A stretch of DNA of 64,000 bases, from positions 1 to 64,000 of the forward strand of contig WRIW01000006.1 of the NCBI GenBank assembly GCA_009782505.1. The letters run 5' to 3'. The translations under genes and the position numbers were made by a program. Source of the DNA: Clostridiales bacterium. Its GTDB lineage: Bacteria; Bacillota; Peptococcia; DRI-13; UBA5745. The notes under the pieces were generated by a model. The model made no database searches and was not told the origin of the DNA. It saw only the letters and a program-made list of their open reading frames with translations. This document shows, piece by piece, positions 59,434 to 64,000 of the stretch (the stretch's first letter is position 1; every line of letters begins with the position of its first letter).

Positions 59434-61148
59434 TCAACTAATTCGTGGATTTTTTTCTTAAGCTGCTCCTGGCGCTCCAGGCCCTTCTCCGGCGTGTCCG
59501 CCAGTATGGAGTAGTACACTTTCAACTTCGGCTCCGTACCCGACGGCCGGGCGGCCAGCCAGGAGTCCCCCTTGAGCTGGAAGCGCAGGACGTTGTCTTT
59601 GGGTATCCCGTCCACCCCCTCCAGGAAGTCCTCTACCTTCTCCACATCCGGCAGTATCTCTTTGCCGGAGCGGCGCAACTCGTCCATGATATGTTTCATC
59701 TTCTCCAGCCCGTCGAAGCCCGGGATGACGAAAGTATCCAGCAGATCCATATAGCGCCCATATATGCTGTATATTTCTTCCAGACGGTCGATCATCGTCT
59801 TGCCCTGGTCCAGCCAGTACGCCGCCGCCTCGCAAAAGAGCATGGTCGCCCCTACGGCGTCCTTATCCCGGACGAAGTCGGCGATGAGGTAACCGTTGCT
59901 CTCCTCGTAGCCGAACACGAACTCCTTGGTATCCCCCGCCGCGGCTGCCGCTTCCACCAGTGCCATCTGCTCGCCGATATATTTGAAACCGGTCAGGCAC
60001 TTCACGATCTCCAGGCCGTAAGCCTTCGCGATGACTTCCCCCAGCTTGCAGGTGACGATAGTATTCACAAACACGCCTTTTTCCGGGATAGCCCCCAAGA
60101 GCTTCTTTCTTGTAAGGGCGTAGTCTACCAGCAGTACGCCGATCTGGTTCCCGGTGATGTTGCGGAACTCCCCCTCATGGCGGATAGCTGTCCCCAGTCT
60201 GTCCGAGTCCGGGTCGGAGCCTACCACGATGTGGGCTTCCGTCTTCGCCGCCAGAGCGATAGCCATGGACAGTGCTTCGGTCTCCTCGGGGTTCGGTTGC
60301 CTCACCGTGGGGAAGTCCCCGTCGGGCAGCTCCTGCTCCGGCACGACCTGCACCCGGGAGAAGCCATCCTTCGCCAGCATCTCCCGGATGTATAGGTTAC
60401 CCGAGCCGTTTAGCGGGGTATAGACCACCGAGAGCGCCCCCTTAGCCCCCCCGTCGTCCAGGAGGGAATGGGACAATACCGTGTCCACATAAGCATGGCG
60501 GAGTTCCTCGCCCAGCATCTTGATTTTGCCCTCTTTGACCAGGGCGTCGAAGTCCGCTTTCGGCAACGGGCTGAACAAGGGCTGTACCTCGATGACGTCC
60601 ATGAGGGGCTGTGCTTCCAGGGGCGGGAGCTGGCAGCCGAAATGATTGTATATCTTCATCCCGTTGTATTCTTTCATATTGTGGCTGGCGGTCAGCACGA
60701 CCCCCGTGGCGCAGCCGTATTTCCTGATGGCATTGGACAATACCGGCGTCGGCGTTGGCCTGTCTGCCAGATAGACCGTGACCCCCTGCTCCGCCAAGGT
60801 CACCGCCGTATGCCTGGCATACTCCTCCGAATGATGCCTGGTATCATAGGCGATAGCCGCGCCTTTGGCCATGGCTTCCGGGCCCATTTGCTTCAGCCAC
60901 AGGGCCACCCCCGTGATCGCCCGCCGTACGGTATAGGGGTTCATCCTGTTGTTGCCGGGGCCCATCACCCCCCGCATACCGCCGGTACCGAAAGCCAGGT
61001 CTTGCCCGAAGCTCTCTTCCAGCTCCTTGTCTCCCGTCATCCGGCGAATGGCTTCTTTGGTATCCTCATCCACATAAGGGCTGTCCAGCCATTCTCGGCG
61101 GTTCGCCTCGCCGATCTCACGGTAGCTCAGGTTGCCTTTCTCACTCAT
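59427..61148 (-). CDS. Phosphoglucomutase/phosphomannomutase
   Basis: 573 residues, alpha-D-phosphohexomutase of the PgcA/PGM2-like group. Moves phosphate between C1 and C6 of hexoses. The phosphoserine loop is VLTASHNMKEYNG (Met where Pro is usual after TASHN), the metal loop is GSDPDSDRLG, the sugar loop is GYEESNGY, and the phosphate loop is RPSGTEPKLKVYY. All four active-site parts are present. The stop codon lies inside the edge of repeat A6. Upstream is thiN. Confidence 0.93.
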   Translation of the reverse strand: MSEKGNLSYREIGEANRREWLDSPYVDEDTKEAIRRMTGDKELEESFGQDLAFGTGGMRGVMGPGNNRMNPYTVRRAITGVALWLKQMGPEAMAKGAAIAYDTRHHSEEYARHTAVTLAEQGVTVYLADRPTPTPVLSNAIRKYGCATGVVLTASHNMKEYNGMKIYNHFGCQLPPLEAQPLMDVIEVQPLFSPLPKADFDALVKEGKIKMLGEELRHAYVDTVLSHSLLDDGGAKGALSVVYTPLNGSGNLYIREMLAKDGFSRVQVVPEQELPDGDFPTVRQPNPEETEALSMAIALAAKTEAHIVVGSDPDSDRLGTAIRHEGEFRNITGNQIGVLLVDYALTRKKLLGAIPEKGVFVNTIVTCKLGEVIAKAYGLEIVKCLTGFKYIGEQMALVEAAAAAGDTKEFVFGYEESNGYLIADFVRDKDAVGATMLFCEAAAYWLDQGKTMIDRLEEIYSIYGRYMDLLDTFVIPGFDGLEKMKHIMDELRRSGKEILPDVEKVEDFLEGVDGIPKDNVLRFQLKGDSWLAARPSGTEPKLKVYYSILADTPEKGLERQEQLKKKIHELVER

Positions 61149-61182
61149 TTTTGATCGCGCCTTTCCTCAGTATTTTCTCTGC

Positions 61183-61884
61183 TTACGTGGCGATCTCCCT
61201 ATCCGCCTGCATGCATAACAATACGCCCTCATCCCAGTCCAGCCTGGCCTTGTCCGCCGTAAGCTCATTGCTTACGCCCAGGGGGAAACCGCTGATGAAC
61301 CGTCCCCCTGCCGGCTGGTATTTCAATCCTTCCTGCACGAATCCCGTGACTTCCGAGGTAAGTGCAAATAAGGATACATACTCGCCTATTTTACCATAGA
61401 TCCACTGCCCCCGTCTGGGGAGAAATATTTTGACGCCCCTGTCCTCGATGACGACCTCCGGCAGGCCCTCGGCCCCCGGGCCGTAGGCTTCCCCGTACTC
61501 CGGCTCAAGGGCCAGCTGGAGCAGCATGATGTTGGCGTAGCTGTGGTCGGGCCAATCGCCCAGGGCGCCCCATATCCGTATGCGCCCATACCCCCGGCTC
61601 AGGGCTTCCTTTATAACGAAACTGCCGTCTGTGTCGTTTTTCTCCACCGGGCTCACCGTCAGCCTGCAGCCTCCTCTTTCCAGGCGCATCGTCTCGTCCC
61701 CTGTCAGGGAATCCATATCTCCGAACACTTGTTCCGGGATGAAATCCAGCCGCAGCAGGTGCCTGGCGCCGCTGTCGGCTGCGATCACCGTATCCGCTTC
61801 CTTCAGCCGGAGCTGAAACAAGCCGGCGTCTTTGATTTCCCCGCCCAGTACAAGCAGGCATGTCTCGTTCCAGTGCCGCGTCAT
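61183..61884 (-). CDS. thiN: Thiamine pyrophosphokinase
   Basis: 233 residues. Transfers pyrophosphate from ATP to thiamine. Visible: VIAADSGARHLLRLDFIPEQ and FGDMDSL (metal-binding acidic pair), then KNDTDGSFVIKEAL and IWGALGDWPDHSYANIMLLQ, the TPK catalytic motifs, and a C-terminal beta-sandwich. In Firmicutes thiN often follows pknB-rsgA-rpe; here rpe is missing and repeat B2 lies between rsgA and thiN. Confidence 0.92.
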   Translation of the reverse strand: MTRHWNETCLLVLGGEIKDAGLFQLRLKEADTVIAADSGARHLLRLDFIPEQVFGDMDSLTGDETMRLERGGCRLTVSPVEKNDTDGSFVIKEALSRGYGRIRIWGALGDWPDHSYANIMLLQLALEPEYGEAYGPGAEGLPEVVIEDRGVKIFLPRRGQWIYGKIGEYVSLFALTSEVTGFVQEGLKYQPAGGRFISGFPLGVSNELTADKARLDWDEGVLLCMQADREIAT

Positions 61885-61889
61885 TTGCC

Positions 61890-62183
61890 GTATGTCGCTT
61901 CCTTTTCCTATGTTCGATGGGGCTCTGCCCCATACCCCGTCGCTCCGCGAGGCGAGGCCCCGCTGCGCTCCATAGGCTGCGCCAGCTTGCGTCCTAAGGG
62001 TGGTATTTGCCCAGGCTTGCCTATGCGCCGTGCTCAGTATGTCGCTTCCCTTTCCTATGCTCGATGGGGCTCTGCCCCATACCCCGTCGCTCCGCGAGGC
62101 GGGGCCCCGCTACGCTCCATAGGCTGCGCCTGCTTGCGTCCTAAGGGTGGTATTTGCCCAGGCTTGCCTATGCGCCGCGCTCA
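61890..62183. repeat. Family B tandem repeat, locus B2, including a copy of the rsgA 3' end
   Basis: Two direct copies of ~147 bp (61,890-62,036 and 62,037-62,183). Each carries GGGGCTCTGCCCCATACCCC, CTCCGCGAGGC, CATAGGC ... GCCTATG and then the 20-bp TATGTCGCTTCCCTTTCCTT-type sequence, which in the functional position encodes the end of RsgA (KEREATY-stop). About 85-95% identical by eye. Confidence 0.85.
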
Positions 62184-63095
62184 GTATGTCGCTTCCCTTT
62201 CCTTGAGTTCCTTTAGCAAAGCCCGGTAGCGGCGGTAGCGGCCTTCGTCCACCGCGCCCTCCCGCGCGCCCTGGCTGACGCCGCAGTCACGGTCCTGATC
62301 ATGGATACAGGAGCGAAATCGGCAGTTTGCCGCCAGGGGCTCGAATTCGGGGTAGTACTCCGCCAGCCCCGCCGACGTCACCCCTTCCGGCATGAGCAGT
62401 TGGCTGAATCCCGGGGTGTCCGCCACCCAGCCGCCGATAGCCAGAGGTATCCATTCCACATGGCGGGTGGTATGCCTGCCCCGCCCCAGCTTGTCGCTGA
62501 TTTCCCCGGTCTTTAATTCTATGCCGGGTTCTATCCTGTTCAGCAGGCTTGATTTGCCTACCCCTGATGGCCCCGCAAGCACCGTCATCCTACCCGCAAG
62601 CCTCTCGCCAAGCTCCTTGACGCCCGCGCCGCTTACCGCGCAGGTGGCAAGCTGCTCCACCCCAGCCGCATCGTATGGCTTCCGATACCCTTCCAGCACC
62701 GCCTGACCGGCTAAATCCATCTTATTCCAGCATAGGAGCGGCTGGATGCTTTCCGCCTGTATCATGATCAACAACCTGTCCAGAAGCCACATATCCGGTT
62801 GAGGCTGATCCGCCGCCAACACGATGAGGGCCAGATCCACATTCGCTACGGGCGGCCTGAGCAGCCTGTTGCTTCGTGGGGCGACTTCCTCGACTATGCC
62901 TTTGCGCCCGGATTCATCCACCACGCCAAAGGCAACGATATCCCCGGGCAACACCTCCTGCTTCTCCCGGCGGAAACGCCCCCTGAGCCTGCATTCCCAC
63001 AGCCCATGGGCGCCCGCATCCACGGTGTAGAAGCTTCCCACGCCCTTCAGCACCCTGCCCGGTAACTTGTCTGTTTCGCTTCTGGCGACGCCCAC
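62181..63095 (-). CDS. rsgA: Ribosome small subunit-dependent GTPase A
   Basis: 304 residues if it starts at GTG 63095, which has GGGAG 6 nt upstream. Circularly permuted GTPase: OB domain (RVLKGVGSFYTVDAG ...), G4 LLCWNKMDLAG (NKxD), G1 AGPSGVGKSSLLN, G3 VADTPGFSQ, and the C-terminal zinc site CRFRSCIHDQDRDCGV. It helps mature the 30S subunit. The expected start (aligned to LPGRVLKG) has TTA instead of ATG, so translation must begin inside repeat A7 (GTG 63095) or at GTG 63053. A longer ATG reading to 63434 is entirely repeat sequence. Confidence 0.9.
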   Translation of the reverse strand: MGVARSETDKLPGRVLKGVGSFYTVDAGAHGLWECRLRGRFRREKQEVLPGDIVAFGVVDESGRKGIVEEVAPRSNRLLRPPVANVDLALIVLAADQPQPDMWLLDRLLIMIQAESIQPLLCWNKMDLAGQAVLEGYRKPYDAAGVEQLATCAVSGAGVKELGERLAGRMTVLAGPSGVGKSSLLNRIEPGIELKTGEISDKLGRGRHTTRHVEWIPLAIGGWVADTPGFSQLLMPEGVTSAGLAEYYPEFEPLAANCRFRSCIHDQDRDCGVSQGAREGAVDEGRYRRYRALLKELKEREATY

Positions 63096-63292
63096 TTCCG
63101 GCTCCCGTTCAGTTTCGTACGTTTGGTACGCGCCTTCACGTTCGCCGTCGTTTGTCTTGCCAGAACCGAAACATCCTGCGTTACCCTCGCATTTGTCTGT
63201 TTCGCTTCTGGCGACGCCCACTTCCGGCTCCCGTTCAGTTTCGTACGTTTGGTACGCGCCTTCACGTTCGCCGTCGTTTGTCTTGTTTCTTT
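63063..63292 (-). repeat. Family A hairpin element, locus A7 (upstream of and overlapping the rsgA start)
   Basis: Two tandem units (63,066-63,184 and 63,193-63,291) that are almost identical. Arms on the minus strand: TGTTTCGGTTCTGGC and GCCAGAAGCGAAACA. Central stem GCGTAC/GTACG. The unit next to rsgA overlaps its probable first codons. Confidence 0.87.
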
Positions 63293-63307
63293 CCCCGATG
63301 ATTCCAC

Positions 63308-63527
63308 ACCTTTCTGAGAGGAGATACGCGAGGGAGCGTACTTCAGATGGTACGTGACCGAGCAGTTCGACGAAACGGCCGCAGTCAGTACCTATGCCGC
63401 TACTAAGTGACGCCGGATTTTTGGATTCTGACAAGGCAAGCGACGAATGTCGCGAGGGAGCGTACTTCTGACGGTACGTGACCGAGCAGACAGAGGATGC
63501 GGCTGCCGTCAGAATCCAAAAAGACGC
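63308..63527 (+). repeat. Family A hairpin element, locus A8, opposite orientation
   Basis: A partial unit (63,308-63,395) and a full unit (63,409-63,525) on the plus strand, against the direction of transcription. The full unit has perfectly paired 15-bp arms TTTTTGGATTCTGAC and GTCAGAATCCAAAAA. Central stem GCGTAC/GTACGT. It begins at the kinase stop codon. With A7 it fills the ~430 bp between pknB and rsgA. Confidence 0.87.
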
Positions 63528-63528
63528 G

Positions 63529-64000
63529 TCAGTCGGGTCCGGGGCCTTGGCTGACGACTATATCGATCGGCGTCCCTTCCTGCATCTGGGTCTCCCCTGC
63601 CGGCGTCTGCCGGATGATCGTATCCTTCGCCCAAGTCCAGCTCATCTCATAACTCGTGTACCCGAACTCTATCCCCAGCGAACGGGCCGCTTCCTGGGCG
63701 TCCGACACAGGCATGCCCACGAAGGACTGGACCCTGACCAGCTTCACCACCGGCCCCAGGCTGATCACGACGTCTACCTTGTCTCCAGGCTTCATCTGCG
63801 TATCCGCCTCGGGGTTTTGGGCGATGATGTGCCCTTCCGGCGTGTCGCTGTCGTTGATGGTATCCACATTGCCCAGTACCAGCCCGGAGTTGCTCAAGGC
63901 GATGATCGCCCCCTGCTCCGTCAGCATGGACAGATTGGGCGCCGGATATGTCGCTTGCCCCCGGCTTAGGGTCAGCCGCACTGTACTGCCCGGCCGTACC
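63529..64000 (-). CDS. pknB: PASTA-domain Ser/Thr protein kinase, C-terminal fragment
   Basis: 157 codons inside the window; the gene runs off the end. Two complete PASTA repeats and part of another are visible (GDKVDVVISLGP near the middle, VRVQSFVGMPVSDAQEAARS, and the last EGTPIDIVVSQGPGPD). PASTA repeats bind muropeptides outside the cell in PrkC/PknB kinases. The position directly before rsgA is the usual place of prkC in Firmicutes. The kinase and transmembrane parts lie beyond 64,000. Confidence 0.85.
   Translation of the reverse strand, partial: VRPGSTVRLTLSRGQATYPAPNLSMLTEQGAIIALSNSGLVLGNVDTINDSDTPEGHIIAQNPEADTQMKPGDKVDVVISLGPVVKLVRVQSFVGMPVSDAQEAARSLGIEFGYTSYEMSWTWAKDTIIRQTPAGETQMQEGTPIDIVVSQGPGPD

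Noticed and set aside
63060-63300. CRISPR-like array
   Set aside because: Only two units, no spacers of regular length, and no cas genes; the units are adjacent tandem hairpins.
63047-63434. Long N-terminal extension of RsgA
   Set aside because: The extension is two tandem repeat units in an open frame plus unrelated sequence; the family A text is not conserved RsgA sequence.

Overview
The window looks like a chromosomal segment of an anaerobic Gram-positive bacterium of the Firmicutes, most likely class Clostridia. The evidence is a DivIVA/SepF/PgeF/YggS cluster next to ileS, short HisG with HisZ, ThiN and RsgA next to a PASTA-domain kinase, class III (anaerobic) ribonucleotide reductase with NrdR, desulfoferrodoxin, and many textbook sigma-A promoters (TTGACA, 17 bp, TATAAT-like). 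The backbone is GC-rich. Nearly all genes are on the minus strand. A segment of about 9.7 kb (about 28,965-38,650) is visibly less GC-rich and carries defence and toxin-antitoxin genes.

Layout. 1-5,240: start of a DUF4118 sensor kinase (cut by the window edge), a TrmH-type methyltransferase, then rplT, rpmI, infC (with leader/attenuator and a probable AUC start codon) and thrS with a small lipoprotein. 5,349-8,653: a metallo-beta-lactamase-fold hydrolase, a BaiN/HI0933-like flavoprotein and a GNAT acetyltransferase. 8,775-16,034: a tight histidine operon hisZGDCBAIE without hisH or hisF, with a PHP-type histidinol phosphatase transcribed divergently. 16,076-21,778: ApgM, desulfoferrodoxin, glnA, guaB and xpt. 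21,877-28,747: purine catabolism (guanine deaminase, xanthine dehydrogenase Mo subunit, a FAD/2Fe-2S fused subunit, an SDR) and a disordered protein. 28,892-38,556: tRNA-Ala(CGC), YoeB/RelB-type TA pair, a broken DUF4143 ATPase, a complete Wadjet operon (jetABCD) and an intact AAA_14/DUF4143 ATPase. 38,696-51,474: one long run pgeF, HlyD-like, yggS, sepF, proC, divIVA, ileS, flavoprotein, argC, birA and a hemerythrin-CheX fusion. 51,864-56,549: nrdR-nrdD-nrdG, hicAB and rpmB. 56,724-64,000: cysK, pgi, phosphohexomutase, thiN, rsgA and the C-terminus of a PASTA kinase.

The most unusual content is a family of intergenic hairpin elements, called family A here. There are eight loci plus one footprint. 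Each unit is about 120 nt with complementary outer arms and a central stem. Seven loci lie directly upstream of a ribosome-binding site inside an operon (before rplT, guaB, the ileS-linked flavoprotein gene, nrdG, nrdD, pgi and rsgA). The arm and central-stem sequences differ between loci but change together so that pairing is kept, and most loci carry a tandem or half-unit duplication. I do not recognise this as a named element. A second GC-rich tandem family (B) occurs at two loci, and at one of them the duplicated unit includes the 3' end of rsgA.
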